A stretch of 49,031 nt of DNA. It comes from an uncultured Clostridium sp. Lineage in GTDB: Bacteria; Bacillota; Clostridia; TANB77; CAG-508. The position numbers were made by a program, and so were the translations under genes. The stretch spans positions 1 through 49,031 of the forward strand of contig URWN01000009.1 in NCBI GenBank assembly GCA_900551615.1. The letters are read 5' to 3'. The notes below the pieces were generated by a model. It did not search any database, had not been told where the DNA came from, and saw only the letters and a list, made by a program, of their open reading frames with translations. Shown here one piece after another: positions 17,180 through 27,159 of this stretch (positions within the stretch are counted from its first letter, which is position 1; each line of letters begins with the position of its first letter).

Positions 17180-18070
17180 ATGTTAGAAATTATAGAAGAA
17201 ACATTAATAGATGCTGTAAAATTATTACCATTTTTATTTATAACATATTTAATCATGGAATATATAGAACATAAAATGGGGCATAAAACGAAAAGTGCAA
17301 TAAAAAAATCAGGAAAATGGGGACCAATTATAGGTAGTATATTAGGAGTATTTCCACAATGTGGCTTTTCTGTATCTGCAACAAATTTATATGCAGGAAG
17401 AGTAATAACATTAGGAACGCTTATAGCTGTATATTTATCTACTTCAGATGAGATGCTTCCAATATTCATATCAGAAGCGGTTTCGCCGGTAATCATATTA
17501 AAGATACTAGGCATAAAATTAATAATTGGTATGATAGCAGGTGTAATAATAGATTTGTTTGTAAATCTAATTATAAAAAATAAAAATAAGAAAATTGTAC
17601 AACAAAATGAAGAAGATAGTGAAGAAAATGAAATAGGGCATATGTGTGAAGAAGAACATTGTCATTGTGGTGAAAGTGGAATATTAAAATCTGCAATACA
17701 TCATACTTTAAGCATATTAATTTTTATTGTTTTAATTACATTTATTATAAATACAGTAGTTTATCTTGTTGGTGAAGAGACAATTGCAGGATGGATATTA
17801 AATAAACCAGTTATTGGACCAGTTATAACGTCTTTGATAGGTTTAATTCCTAATTGTGCAGCATCAGTAATAATTACGAATATGTATTTGGAAAATGTTA
17901 TTTCTCTTGGAAGTATGATTTCAGGATTATTAACAGGGGCTGGAGTTGGACTTGCTGTATTATTTAAGACAAATGATAAAATAAAAGAAAATATAGGGAT
18001 AATAATTTTATTATATGCAATAGGTGTAATTTCAGGAATTATGATTGATTTAATTGGAATAACAATATAA
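17180..18070 (+). CDS. Putative 10-TM heavy-metal/manganese exporter (PF11449-like permease)
   Basis: This polytopic protein (296 aa from ATG 17180) consists of two similar halves, each with a PQCGFS or PNCAAS motif in a hydrophobic helix, separated by an acidic cytosolic loop with HMCEEEHCHCGE, a likely metal-binding cluster of His and Cys. This matches what I know of the 'putative manganese transporter / arsenic efflux' family. AGGGGG at 17166-17171 supports ATG 17180; an ATG 27 bases upstream lacks a ribosome site. It has its own promoter and terminator. Substrate cannot be read from sequence. Confidence 0.75.
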   Translation: MLEIIEETLIDAVKLLPFLFITYLIMEYIEHKMGHKTKSAIKKSGKWGPIIGSILGVFPQCGFSVSATNLYAGRVITLGTLIAVYLSTSDEMLPIFISEAVSPVIILKILGIKLIIGMIAGVIIDLFVNLIIKNKNKKIVQQNEEDSEENEIGHMCEEEHCHCGESGILKSAIHHTLSILIFIVLITFIINTVVYLVGEETIAGWILNKPVIGPVITSLIGLIPNCAASVIITNMYLENVISLGSMISGLLTGAGVGLAVLFKTNDKIKENIGIIILLYAIGVISGIMIDLIGITI

Positions 18071-18072
18071 AT

Positions 18073-18117
18073 AAAAAGAAGTCTTTTATAAATTAATATT
18101 ATAAGACTTCTTTTTTT
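18073..18117. terminator. Bidirectional terminator between the exporter and the TraG-like gene
   Basis: AAAAAGAAGTCTT (18073-18085) pairs with AAGACTTCTTTTT (18103-18115); the T run continues to 18117. Confidence 0.85.
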
Positions 18118-18128
18118 GTATTGATAAT

Positions 18129-20432
18129 CTATTTCTTTTTATTTTTAAAATTAACTACGATTGCATCTTCATTATCAAATAAATAATTAGAATCTGTAGT
18201 ATCTGTTTGAATTGGATTTATTTCATTTCTTTCGTCTATAAAATCTAATTTTTTTGGATTAAATTTCTTTTTATTTAAACCATTTTCTGTATCTTCAGTT
18301 TCAGTAGTTACGCCATCTGAATATTTACCAAAGTCAAATGTTTTAATTTTCTTAGGTTCTTTATATTTAGACTCTAAATAATTAAATTTACCAGGACCAA
18401 CTATAGGTTTACCATTTGAACCTCTAATTTTGAAGGCACATTCTTTTTGACTAAGAGTTTGCAATTTTCCAGGTTTAAAGTATGGAGTGAAATCCCATTT
18501 AACACCACTATGTTTAGGATCATATTTGCCTTTATCAAAATCAATAGTGTTAGACATTGCCCATTCTCTTTTTTGTCCAAATTCACTACCCCACCATTCA
18601 AGTTCGCTAATTACTCCGCCACCTGTAAAGATTTTACTAGCGCAGTTTGATAATATAGTTTGTTTAGCGCCAGATACATTTAATTGCTCAAGGTTTTGAG
18701 CAGATATAACAGTACCAACTTTATATTTCCTATACATTGTAAATATAGGTTCTGTTGCTTTACAAATAAAGTCAGGAAATTCATCAATGTATAAGAAGTT
18801 TGGAACTCTAGATTTTTCGTTTCCAGGTCTTCTTAAAACAGCATTTTGCATTGAAATTAAGAAGAATAGTCCAAATGCTTTATGGTTAGTAGCACCTAAA
18901 TCACCACGTCTAGTACATATAAAAGTAATATCTCCATTTGCTAAAGACTTGTCAAAATTAATATTGTTATGTCTATTACATAAGATATTTTTTACGCCAG
19001 GAACACGTAGTAATCTATCAAGAATGTCTGCAACAACAGAAATGAATGTTTCTGTATTATGTTTGTTAGGAGCGTCTTTGTAAAAGTTATTTTTAAAATA
19101 AACAAGTTGAGTGTTGTATTTTTCTTTTAGCTCTTCGTCATGTTCTAGAATTTTACACATTTTTTCTATTAAATCGAAGTTTGTAAACATTTTTAGCATA
19201 TCTTCTAAATTAGGTAACATACCTTCGTTCATTTTAGGGTACATTTCTTTCAATAATATAGAAATGTTTTCGATGGCTTGAATTACTTGCAATTCCTTGA
19301 AAAGTTCATATTTTGAAATATCAACCATAGCTTTCATTACTGAAGAAATTGTAATTGCTATTTTGTTTGTATCATCATAAACAAAAGGATTTAATCCAAT
19401 TGAATCTTTGTCAGATGGATCTATTATGTTATAAGGTAGGCCGAAATTTTTACATACATTTATCATATGATCTGATATTTCTCTATCAGGAGACATTACA
19501 GTTACACCACAATCTCTATATGTGATTTCAGAAGTTGAATCTAAAATCATCTTTTTCATATAAGCTTTATAAACATCTTCATTACCAGAAGTAGGAATTA
19601 ACATATTTAAGTTGAAATTGGTATTTAAATAATCATTATCATAGGGTTTGTTTAATGTTGCAATACCTGTTTTTAAAGCTGTAAATCCCATTTCTTTTGA
19701 AACTTCTCTAAAGAAAAACTTTCTTTCTAGGTCTCTTGCAATTAATGGTTCAAAAACTAAAGAAGTTTTTCCTGTACCAGAAGCACCACAGACAAACATA
19801 GATTGATATCTAGAAGTTTCTGGCATTGTTATTTGTGCAGAAGTTTCACTGTTTTGGCATATATAAATATCACAAGTGTAAGGTCCATGTCCTTGTTTTT
19901 TATCAGATAAATCAATTCCACCATAATCCCAGATTGATTGCTTCATATCTTTGCTGTCATTTACACCAAAGTATAAGAAATTAAATATCTTTGGAATAAT
20001 AAGTATTGGCATTAAAAGTGTTAAAGATGTTAATGCTGGACGTATTAAGTCAGAAAAATTTGTTACTAAATCTACATATCCAGGATTAAAAATTAATAAT
20101 AACCATGCACCCATGTTAAGCCATTGAGTGAACATAGAAGTTACAATTATTGTTAAACCTATTACATATATATAAAATAAAGTAACTTTTTTCTTTTTTG
20201 TTGATGCAAATTCTGATGGTACAGAAAAAGCATATGCAAGCATTGGACATGCAAGTGCTAATGTATATTGAAATGGTCCCCAATATGAATAAGAAACACC
20301 AGTGAATAACATTAATAATATTTCTACAATTCTATCAACTGATAAATATACAGTTATGAGTGTTAAGATATATGTGGCAAAGGTATTTCTACTAACTCCT
20401 AATTTGCTTAAAAAATTGTCTATTATTTTCAT
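18129..20432 (-). CDS. VirD4/TraG-like coupling-type ATPase, orphan
   Basis: The protein (767 aa) has four hydrophobic segments in the first 155 residues, then a FtsK/VirD4-type ATPase with Walker A GASGTGKT (216-223), a Walker-B-like NFLYIDEFPDF, and the TraG-D type tail (TVISAQNLEQL, then ILSNCASKIFTGG). In conjugation such proteins hand DNA or protein substrates to a type IV secretion channel. No relaxase, VirB4 or other mobility gene lies nearby, and the neighbours are chromosomal housekeeping genes. Base composition matches its surroundings. It may be a domesticated coupling protein or a protein exporter. Start ATG follows AAAAGGGG. Confidence 0.82.
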   Translation of the reverse strand: MKIIDNFLSKLGVSRNTFATYILTLITVYLSVDRIVEILLMLFTGVSYSYWGPFQYTLALACPMLAYAFSVPSEFASTKKKKVTLFYIYVIGLTIIVTSMFTQWLNMGAWLLLIFNPGYVDLVTNFSDLIRPALTSLTLLMPILIIPKIFNFLYFGVNDSKDMKQSIWDYGGIDLSDKKQGHGPYTCDIYICQNSETSAQITMPETSRYQSMFVCGASGTGKTSLVFEPLIARDLERKFFFREVSKEMGFTALKTGIATLNKPYDNDYLNTNFNLNMLIPTSGNEDVYKAYMKKMILDSTSEITYRDCGVTVMSPDREISDHMINVCKNFGLPYNIIDPSDKDSIGLNPFVYDDTNKIAITISSVMKAMVDISKYELFKELQVIQAIENISILLKEMYPKMNEGMLPNLEDMLKMFTNFDLIEKMCKILEHDEELKEKYNTQLVYFKNNFYKDAPNKHNTETFISVVADILDRLLRVPGVKNILCNRHNNINFDKSLANGDITFICTRRGDLGATNHKAFGLFFLISMQNAVLRRPGNEKSRVPNFLYIDEFPDFICKATEPIFTMYRKYKVGTVISAQNLEQLNVSGAKQTILSNCASKIFTGGGVISELEWWGSEFGQKREWAMSNTIDFDKGKYDPKHSGVKWDFTPYFKPGKLQTLSQKECAFKIRGSNGKPIVGPGKFNYLESKYKEPKKIKTFDFGKYSDGVTTETEDTENGLNKKKFNPKKLDFIDERNEINPIQTDTTDSNYLFDNEDAIVVNFKNKKK

Positions 20433-20611
20433 TATATATTTGCCCCTTTTTATTAATTATATTTTATTGCTTTTTTTATAATACTACATATCTATTATCC
20501 TATAAAATGGCGAAAAAAACAAGTATTTTTGGAAAAAAAGTGCTTAAATAAAGAATAAAAATTAAATAAAAAACATATAATATTTAAAATTACATAAAAT
20601 GGGAGAGATAT

Positions 20612-20893
20612 ATGATGGAAGAATTTAAAAAAGAGCAATTAATAAAAGAAAAAAGTGAGTTTGACAAAGAAATAGAATTAATTAGAAATATAATAAAAAC
20701 AAGGGAGGAATTAAAAAGCGATAATAAAAATTTTGAATTTGCAGAAATGGAGCTAGTAGATTATTATATATATCATATAAAAGCAAATCAAGCTAAACTA
20801 GATTATTTAATAAAATTGGCAAAAGCACAAGGAATTACAATAGATAGAATAAATCAAATGAAATATGAAAATTATGATGAAGAAATAGGATAA
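20612..20893 (+). CDS. YaaL-like DUF2508 family protein
   Basis: The 93-residue protein is charged and helical. Its core (FAEMELVDYYIYHIKANQAK, then LDYLIKLAKAQG) follows the DUF2508 pattern of Bacillus YaaL: an aspartate-led VDYxIYxIxA motif, then a YLIKLAK end. In Bacillus yaaL lies between recR and bofA; here too bofA follows, which supports the call. GGGAGAG precedes the start; ATG 20612 or 20615 could be used. Function is unknown in any species I recall. Confidence 0.7.
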   Translation: MMEEFKKEQLIKEKSEFDKEIELIRNIIKTREELKSDNKNFEFAEMELVDYYIYHIKANQAKLDYLIKLAKAQGITIDRINQMKYENYDEEIG

Positions 20894-20973
20894 TAATAAA
20901 TTGTAATAGTAGATGAATATTTGTCCATATTTGCTCATACACATTTATAAATAAGATTTAAAGAGGGATGAGT

Positions 20974-21231
20974 ATGGATACAAATATAATTACATATTTA
21001 GCATGCATATGCTTTTTGTTTATTTTCGGAAGAATATTTATTGTTCCTATAAAAAATATTTTAAAACTTGTTATTAATTCTATTTTAGGTGGAGTAACAA
21101 TATTTTTAATAAATCTTGTTGGAGGAATGTGGGGGTTCCATATAGGACTTAATATTTTTACTAGTATTTTGGTAGGATTGTTAGGCTTACCAGGAGCAGT
21201 GTGTTTAGTAATTATAAAATTGTTAATTTGA
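20974..21231 (+). CDS. bofA: Pro-sigma-K processing inhibitor BofA
   Basis: BofA holds the SpoIVFB protease inactive in the mother-cell membrane until the forespore signals. The 85-residue protein has three hydrophobic stretches and the family pattern NSILGG, INLVGG, IGLNIFTSILVGLLGLPGAV. I prefer ATG 20974 because AGAGGG ends right before the upstream ATG at 20968, leaving it no spacing. It follows the DUF2508 gene by about 80 bases, as in other spore formers. Confidence 0.85.
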   Translation: MDTNIITYLACICFLFIFGRIFIVPIKNILKLVINSILGGVTIFLINLVGGMWGFHIGLNIFTSILVGLLGLPGAVCLVIIKLLI

Positions 21232-21262
21232 AAAAGGGATTGGGGACGGATCTTAAATCTTG

Positions 21263-21310
21263 AAAAAAATCAGGAAAGAAGACTTTGAGTCCTCAATCCT
21301 GATTTTTTTC
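21263..21310. terminator. Bidirectional terminator between bofA and glmS
   Basis: AAAAAAATCAGGA (21263-21275) pairs with TCCTGATTTTTTT (21297-21309), with an inner GACT-TTG-AGTC stem. Confidence 0.8.
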
Positions 21311-23151
21311 TATTCAACTGTTACTGATTTTGCTAAATTTCTAGGTTTATCAACATCTAATCCTTTTTCTTTAGAAATATGATAAGCAAGTAATTGTAAT
21401 GGAATAATTGATAATATAGGAGAAACAAAACGATTTGTTTCAGGAATATCAATTACAGTATCAAACATACTTTTATCAATATCTTGATTAGAAATAATTA
21501 AAGTTTTAGCACCACGAGTTATAACTTCTTGAAGATTACTTACAGTCTTTTTAACTAAATCTTTATCTGTCATAATACCAACAACAGTAACGCCATTTTC
21601 TATTAAAGCAATTGAACCATGTTTTAGTTCACCTGCTGGGTAACTTTCAGAATGTATATAAGATATTTCTTTTAATTTTAAAGAGCCTTCTCTTGCAACT
21701 GTTTCATCAATACCTCTACCTAAGAAAAATACATCTTTTTCTTGATAGATTTTTTTTGCAAATTTTGTAATTTCTTCATCACATTTTAAAACTGTCTCGA
21801 TTTTTTTAGGTAATTCTAAAATACTTTTCTTTATATCAATTAATAAACTTTCATCAGCAGTATCAAGGATTTCAGCAAAGTAAATTGCTAACATTGTCAT
21901 TAAAACTACTTGGGAAGTGTAAGCTTTTGTAGATGCAACAGCTATTTCAGGTCCAGCGTGTGTATAAATTGAATAATCTGCTTCTCTTGTTATAGAACTT
22001 CCAATTACATTAGTTATTGCAATAGTTTTTGCACCTTTTTCTTTTGATAGTTTTAATGCTGCTATTGTATCAGCAGTTTCACCAGATTGAGATAAGAAAA
22101 TGCATAAAGTTTTATCATCTACAATTGGATCTCTATATCTAAATTCTGATGCAATATCAACTTCTGTAGGAATTCTACAAAGTTTTTCAATAGAGTTTTT
22201 TCCTGTAAGTCCAGCATGCATTGCTGTACCACAAGCTACAATATAAATTTTATTTAAGCTTGATAAATATTTTTTTGTAAATTTAAGTTCATCAAATTCA
22301 CATTTTGAGTTTATATTTATTTTTGCACCAATTGTTTCTCTAATTGCAGTTGGTTGTTCAAAAATTTCTTTTAACATGAAATCGTCGTATCCTTCTTTTT
22401 CTGCAGCGGTAGCATTCCATTCTATAGACTGAGTTTTCTTTTCAATTTCATTTAAATCTTTATCATAGAATTTTGCTGAATCATTTGTTAAAACAACAAA
22501 TTCTAAATCATTTAAAAGATAAAAATCTTTTGTATATGAAAGTATAGCAGGGATGTCAGAAGATAAATATTTTTCGTCTTCACAAGTTCCTATAACTAAT
22601 GGGCTATCTTGTCTTACAACTATCATATTATCTGGGTAAAGACTAGAGATAACTTCAAGTGCAAAACTTCCTTTTAAATCTAAACAAGCATTTTTTACTG
22701 CTCTTAAAAATTTTAAATCATCATCTTTTGTGTCTTTTGTAAAATAATAATGTATTAAGTTAGGGATAACTTCTGTATCTGTTTGAGAATAGAAAGTATA
22801 TCCTTTATCAGTTAAAAATTTTCTTAATTCATTGTAATTTTCAATAATTCCATTATGAACTACACTAAATGTTTTTGAATTATCTTGATGAGGGTGAGAA
22901 TTCTCTTTTGATGGTTTTCCGTGTGTTGCCCATCTTGTATGAGCGATACCAACTGTTCCTTCTAATTTATCAATTCCTTCTAAATTTGATAGATTTTTAA
23001 CTCTTCCTTTATCTTTCATTATTGATAATCCATCTTTTTCGATTGTTGAAATACCAGCAGAGTCATATCCTCTGTATTCCAATCTTGTTAAACCTGCCAA
23101 AAGAATAGGGCAAGCTTTTTTTGTTCCTATGTAACCTACAATTCCACACAT
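21310..23151 (-). CDS. glmS: Glutamine--fructose-6-phosphate aminotransferase
   Basis: GlmS makes glucosamine-6-phosphate from fructose-6-phosphate and glutamine, the entry to peptidoglycan and other amino-sugar synthesis. The protein (613 aa) has N-terminal Cys2 (MCGIVGYIG) of the glutamine amidotransferase domain, two SIS sugar-isomerase domains and the usual C-terminal DKPRNLAKSVTVE. GGAGG precedes the ATG. It is controlled by a glmS ribozyme about 100 bases upstream, so glucosamine-6-phosphate promotes cleavage of its own mRNA. Confidence 0.97.
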   Translation of the reverse strand: MCGIVGYIGTKKACPILLAGLTRLEYRGYDSAGISTIEKDGLSIMKDKGRVKNLSNLEGIDKLEGTVGIAHTRWATHGKPSKENSHPHQDNSKTFSVVHNGIIENYNELRKFLTDKGYTFYSQTDTEVIPNLIHYYFTKDTKDDDLKFLRAVKNACLDLKGSFALEVISSLYPDNMIVVRQDSPLVIGTCEDEKYLSSDIPAILSYTKDFYLLNDLEFVVLTNDSAKFYDKDLNEIEKKTQSIEWNATAAEKEGYDDFMLKEIFEQPTAIRETIGAKININSKCEFDELKFTKKYLSSLNKIYIVACGTAMHAGLTGKNSIEKLCRIPTEVDIASEFRYRDPIVDDKTLCIFLSQSGETADTIAALKLSKEKGAKTIAITNVIGSSITREADYSIYTHAGPEIAVASTKAYTSQVVLMTMLAIYFAEILDTADESLLIDIKKSILELPKKIETVLKCDEEITKFAKKIYQEKDVFFLGRGIDETVAREGSLKLKEISYIHSESYPAGELKHGSIALIENGVTVVGIMTDKDLVKKTVSNLQEVITRGAKTLIISNQDIDKSMFDTVIDIPETNRFVSPILSIIPLQLLAYHISKEKGLDVDKPRNLAKSVTVE

Positions 23152-23254
23152 AGTAATTCCTCCTTAATATATAATAAAATTTTATGGAATTGAAAGCATG
23201 CAAACTTAGTTTTATTAATTTCTGTTATAATATTACTATTATTTTTTTGATTAA

Positions 23255-23352
23255 TAATAATGACCTTAAGTAAAAGCCACTAGAGCATCCGCCGAATATT
23301 TCGATAACTCTAGACCTCGTCAACCATTGAAAATTATGGCCCAGGCGCTTAA
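23255..23352 (-). ncRNA. glmS ribozyme
   Basis: On the minus strand the RNA begins AAGCGCCTGG (cleavage before GCGCC), then GGTTGACGAGG, GTTATCGAA, TTCGGCGGATG and a closing segment down to about 23255. These are the conserved core blocks of the glucosamine-6-phosphate-activated self-cleaving riboswitch, and it lies in the glmS leader. The variable P1 and P3 stems differ, as is normal. Confidence 0.95.
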
Positions 23353-23407
23353 AAATAAAACTCCTTTCTTGATATTTTTTATGCATCTTTCAATTTTACT
23401 TTATTAT

Positions 23408-23434
23408 ATTATATCAAAATGCTTTTTGGTGCAA
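23408..23434 (-). promoter_or_regulatory. Candidate promoter for glmS
   Basis: On the minus strand TTGCAC (23434-23429) and TATAAT (23413-23408) lie 15 bases apart, upstream of the ribozyme; an overlapping second TATAAT gives 20. Spacing is not ideal. Confidence 0.4.
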
Positions 23435-23522
23435 GTGTTTTTTTAATAATTTAAAAAATATGTAGTTACATTATTCCACAATATAGTAATTTAAAATATT
23501 GTGTAATTTATAAAAATCAATC

Positions 23523-23552
23523 TTGCTTTAATGCAAACTAATAATGTATAAT
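23523..23552 (+). promoter_or_regulatory. Promoter for uvrC
   Basis: TTGCTT (23523-23528), an 18-base spacer, then TATAAT (23547-23552). Confidence 0.55.
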
Positions 23553-23584
23553 ATATATAGAAAAATAAAGAATAGGAGTTAAGA

Positions 23585-25366
23585 ATGTTTAACATAGAAG
23601 AAGAGTTGAAAAAACTACCAGGAAAGCCTGGAGTATATGTAATGCATGATAAATACGATAAAATAATATATGTTGGAAAAGCAGTCTCATTAAAAAATAG
23701 AGTAAGGTCATATTTTAGAAAAACAAATAAAACTGAAAGAATAAAAAAAATGGTAAGTTTAATAGACCATTTTGAATACATAGTAGTTGATAATGAAGCA
23801 GAAGCATTGATTTTGGAATGTAACTTAATTAAGAAAAATAGACCTAAATTTAATGTTCTATTAAAAGATGATAAAACATATCCATATATCAAAATAGATG
23901 TAAAATCAGATTATCCAACTGTAGTTTTAACAAGAAGATTAATTAATGATGGAGCAAAGTATTTTGGTCCTTATGCTAATCCAGGTGCTGCAAAAGAAAT
24001 GATAGACTTTATAAAACAAAAATACAAAATACGTCAATGCAGAAACTATCAAAATAGAACAAGACCATGTTTAAATTATCATATAAAAAGATGTTTAGCA
24101 CCATGTATGGGATATGTAACACCAGAAGAATATAAAAAACAAATTGATGAAATTATAGATTTACTTGAGGGAAAGACTGACAAAATTTTAAAAGAATTAG
24201 ACAAGCAAATGCAGGAGGCATCAGAAAAATTAGACTTTGAAAAAGCAGCAGAATTAAGAGATAGAAAATTAGCAATAGAAAGAGCTTCATCAAAACAAAA
24301 AGTATCAAATATTTCAGAAAATAATATAGATGTTATTGGATTATACAAATCTGAATTAGAAGTATGTATAGAAATATTCTTTGTACGTGGAAGCAAAATG
24401 ATAGGAAGAGAACATTACTTTTTCCCAGAATTAAAAGATATGGAGGATAGTGAAATATTAGCAGGATTTATAAAACAGTATTATTTAGAAAATCCAAACA
24501 TACCAAGCAAAATAATGTTAAGAGAAGAACTACCTGAAAAAGAGGTTATAGAACAATGGTTATCCACAATGTTAGGAAAAAAAGTGGAATTAAAAAGCCC
24601 TAAAAAAGGCGAAAAATTAAGATTTGTAGAAATGGCAGAAAATAATGCAAAAGTTACATTAATAAACAAAGAAAAAGACAAATCAGAAATCTTAATGGAA
24701 TTAAAAGATGTTTTAGAAATGGACAAATTACCAAGAAAAATTGAAACTTACGATATATCAAATATATCTGGAGAATTTATGGTTGCAGGTATGTGTGTAA
24801 TGCAAGATGGAGTTATCAAGAAAAATTTATCAAGAAGATTTAAAATAAAAACTGTATTAACACAAGATGATCCTAAATGTATGGAAGAGGTTGTAACAAG
24901 AAGACTAGCACATTCAATAGACCACGAAGATAAGGGATTTGGAAAATTACCAGATGCGATATTTGCAGATGGTGGTATAACACAAATTAGAGCTATTAGA
25001 AATGCTATAAATAAATATGAAAATTTAGATATAAAAATATTTGGTATGGTAAAAAATGATAAACATCAAACAAGAGCATTAATAGATGAAAATAGAAATG
25101 AAATACAAATTTCTGAAAATCTTATGAATTTGATAACTAGATTTCAAGATACTGTGCACGATACAGCAATTACTTATCATAGAAAATTACGTGCTAAAGC
25201 TGTTACAAAATCTGAACTAGACGATATTGAAGGAATAGGAGAGGTAAAGAAAAGAGAATTGCTTAAAAAATTTGGAAGTGTAGAAAAGATAAAACAAGCT
25301 TCGAAAGAAGAATTAATGGAAGTAAAAGGTATTACTGAAAAAATAGTAGAACAAATAAAAAAATAG
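23585..25366 (+). CDS. uvrC: UvrABC excinuclease subunit C
   Basis: UvrC makes both incisions in nucleotide excision repair. The protein (593 aa) has an N-terminal GIY-YIG nuclease (PGVYVMHDKYDKIIYVGKA), a cysteine-containing stretch with RQCRNY, RPCLNYHIKRC and APCMG, a UVR segment, the RNase-H-like second nuclease domain (ETYDISNISG, FADGG) and C-terminal helix-hairpin-helix repeats (DDIEGIGEVKKRELLKKFGS). AGGAG precedes ATG 23585. It stands alone and ends in a convergent terminator. Confidence 0.97.
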   Translation: MFNIEEELKKLPGKPGVYVMHDKYDKIIYVGKAVSLKNRVRSYFRKTNKTERIKKMVSLIDHFEYIVVDNEAEALILECNLIKKNRPKFNVLLKDDKTYPYIKIDVKSDYPTVVLTRRLINDGAKYFGPYANPGAAKEMIDFIKQKYKIRQCRNYQNRTRPCLNYHIKRCLAPCMGYVTPEEYKKQIDEIIDLLEGKTDKILKELDKQMQEASEKLDFEKAAELRDRKLAIERASSKQKVSNISENNIDVIGLYKSELEVCIEIFFVRGSKMIGREHYFFPELKDMEDSEILAGFIKQYYLENPNIPSKIMLREELPEKEVIEQWLSTMLGKKVELKSPKKGEKLRFVEMAENNAKVTLINKEKDKSEILMELKDVLEMDKLPRKIETYDISNISGEFMVAGMCVMQDGVIKKNLSRRFKIKTVLTQDDPKCMEEVVTRRLAHSIDHEDKGFGKLPDAIFADGGITQIRAIRNAINKYENLDIKIFGMVKNDKHQTRALIDENRNEIQISENLMNLITRFQDTVHDTAITYHRKLRAKAVTKSELDDIEGIGEVKKRELLKKFGSVEKIKQASKEELMEVKGITEKIVEQIKK

Positions 25367-25402
25367 CGGGATTTTGCGTGTTGACCACACAATCCCGTCT
25401 TT
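25366..25402. terminator. Convergent terminator between uvrC and the glycosyltransferase
   Basis: GCGGGATT pairs with AATCCCGT around a loop that itself can form GTGT-TGACC-ACAC; TTTTTA follows. Confidence 0.75.
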
Positions 25403-26977
25403 TTATTTAGAAACTAAATATAAATTATCCATTACAACATTAGAATTACTTCCATCTTCAGCTTTATAAAGTAAAGTAATATTTTTAAATTCAGACTCAT
25501 TTTTAATTCTATCTAAAATAGAATCATTATCCATATATGACTTAATAGATAAAATATAAGAATCTTCAGTATTTAAGCTATTGTCATCAATAACACAATG
25601 AAGTTCATCATTATTATTAACATTGATTATTAAAGTCCTTTTATAAATCATCATTTCAGAAACACTTTGCATGTGATTAAAGAAATTATCATAAACATAA
25701 ACAAAAGATTTGTCTTTATTTTCTTCGGCAATGTCTAAAATGTTTTTATAATTTTCATATAAAAATAATGGTTTAGAAAATACAATGCCGTTTATAACTA
25801 AAGAAATTGAAATTATTGTAAATGCCAAGTAGTTATATTTAAAAGTTATAAATTCATTTAGTATAAAGAAAAATGTTAATACCATAAATGGAATAATAGG
25901 CATTATATATCTTAACTCTTGGAATGATGTCATTTTAACAGCAATAAAATAGTAAAAAATGCTTGGTACAATTGTAATTAAAACAACAAATTTTTCTTTA
26001 CTTTTTATGCATAATGCAATTGTTGCAATAACAAATAAAATTAATACAATAACCATTAAATGGGTATTAGAATTGTTTATGCTAAATGCATATGCTAGAT
26101 GTTTTAAATAATCAAATACATGTGAGAAATATCCAGCATTTCCTAAATTTGTTAGCCCTCTATCTGAAAATAATAAATGTTTTATGCAAGGTACAAATAT
26201 AAGAACTCCTATGGCAGCATAAATAATATGTGATATAACATATTTTAAAATTATTTTTTTATCCTTTTTTGTTCTAATCATTTCGATTAACATTATCACA
26301 AATATAAAAAATGCATAAATTGCAAAAAAGTATTGTGTTAAAAATCCAAGTACAGTAGTAACTCCGAGTTGAATTGTAAATTTTTTATCCATTTTAAAAT
26401 CGTTTTTATATAATTTTAAACTTAAATAAAAATAAAGTAAAATGAACATTGTAAGTAACATATACATTCTTTGGAATAAAACCATAGAGATTGTTCCCAT
26501 TGATAAGCCGTAAAGTATTAAACTTGGAATTATCAAATTTTCTTTATTTAGTAATTTTAAAATTTTAACAATTATAAAACAACTAATTATGAAGGCAATT
26601 ATATTTACAATAAATGCAGAGTATAGTGAAAAATGTCCACCAAAAAATAAAGTAGCAAAATGTACAAGGGTATAGAAAAATGGAGGATGGTTATCATATG
26701 CTTGATTCATATATAGGGCTTTGAAGTTTAAAATATTATTTGGTGTTAAACTCATAGCTGTTTGTACATATTCTTTAGTTCTCCAAACAGGATCTTGTAC
26801 TCCTTTATCGTATGCATCCATTACACCATTGTTTGGATTAACTGATGAGCATAAAGTATAACCTTCATCTTCGTGCAATCCTACTTTTTGTGTTTGATAG
26901 AAAAAGATTACGCCAGACATTATTGCAATTAAAATTATGACTATTGCTTTTTTAATTTTCTCATTATTTTTTAACAT
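25403..26977 (-). CDS. GT39/ArnT-like polytopic glycosyltransferase
   Basis: The protein (524 aa) has about ten to twelve transmembrane helices, an early extracytoplasmic loop with HEDEGY (Asp/Glu pair, as in the lipid-linked-sugar transferases of the GT-C fold) and DNHPPFFYTLVH, both typical of the PMT_2/ArnT group. Such enzymes move a sugar from a polyprenyl-phosphate donor to a lipid, wall polymer or protein outside the membrane. A soluble domain of about 110 residues closes the C-terminus. It is monocistronic and no donor-synthesis gene adjoins it, so acceptor and sugar are unknown. Confidence 0.78.
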   Translation of the reverse strand: MLKNNEKIKKAIVIILIAIMSGVIFFYQTQKVGLHEDEGYTLCSSVNPNNGVMDAYDKGVQDPVWRTKEYVQTAMSLTPNNILNFKALYMNQAYDNHPPFFYTLVHFATLFFGGHFSLYSAFIVNIIAFIISCFIIVKILKLLNKENLIIPSLILYGLSMGTISMVLFQRMYMLLTMFILLYFYLSLKLYKNDFKMDKKFTIQLGVTTVLGFLTQYFFAIYAFFIFVIMLIEMIRTKKDKKIILKYVISHIIYAAIGVLIFVPCIKHLLFSDRGLTNLGNAGYFSHVFDYLKHLAYAFSINNSNTHLMVIVLILFVIATIALCIKSKEKFVVLITIVPSIFYYFIAVKMTSFQELRYIMPIIPFMVLTFFFILNEFITFKYNYLAFTIISISLVINGIVFSKPLFLYENYKNILDIAEENKDKSFVYVYDNFFNHMQSVSEMMIYKRTLIINVNNNDELHCVIDDNSLNTEDSYILSIKSYMDNDSILDRIKNESEFKNITLLYKAEDGSNSNVVMDNLYLVSK

Positions 26978-27159
26978 TTAAAATCAACCTTTCTATAAAA
27001 TAATTGGAATTTTTCTTTCCTTTTTTTAGAATTATAACATCATTTGAAATTTTTAACAATAAAATTTTAATATTTGGAATATTTTATTGATGTATTGAAT
27101 ATATATATTAAAAGTGGAAGTTTTTTTCAGTAAAACTTATTTAAGAGGGGGAGTTTTAA

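Noticed and set aside
18129..20432. Integrated conjugative element
   Set aside because: Only the ATPase is present; no relaxase, integrase, attachment repeats or composition change.
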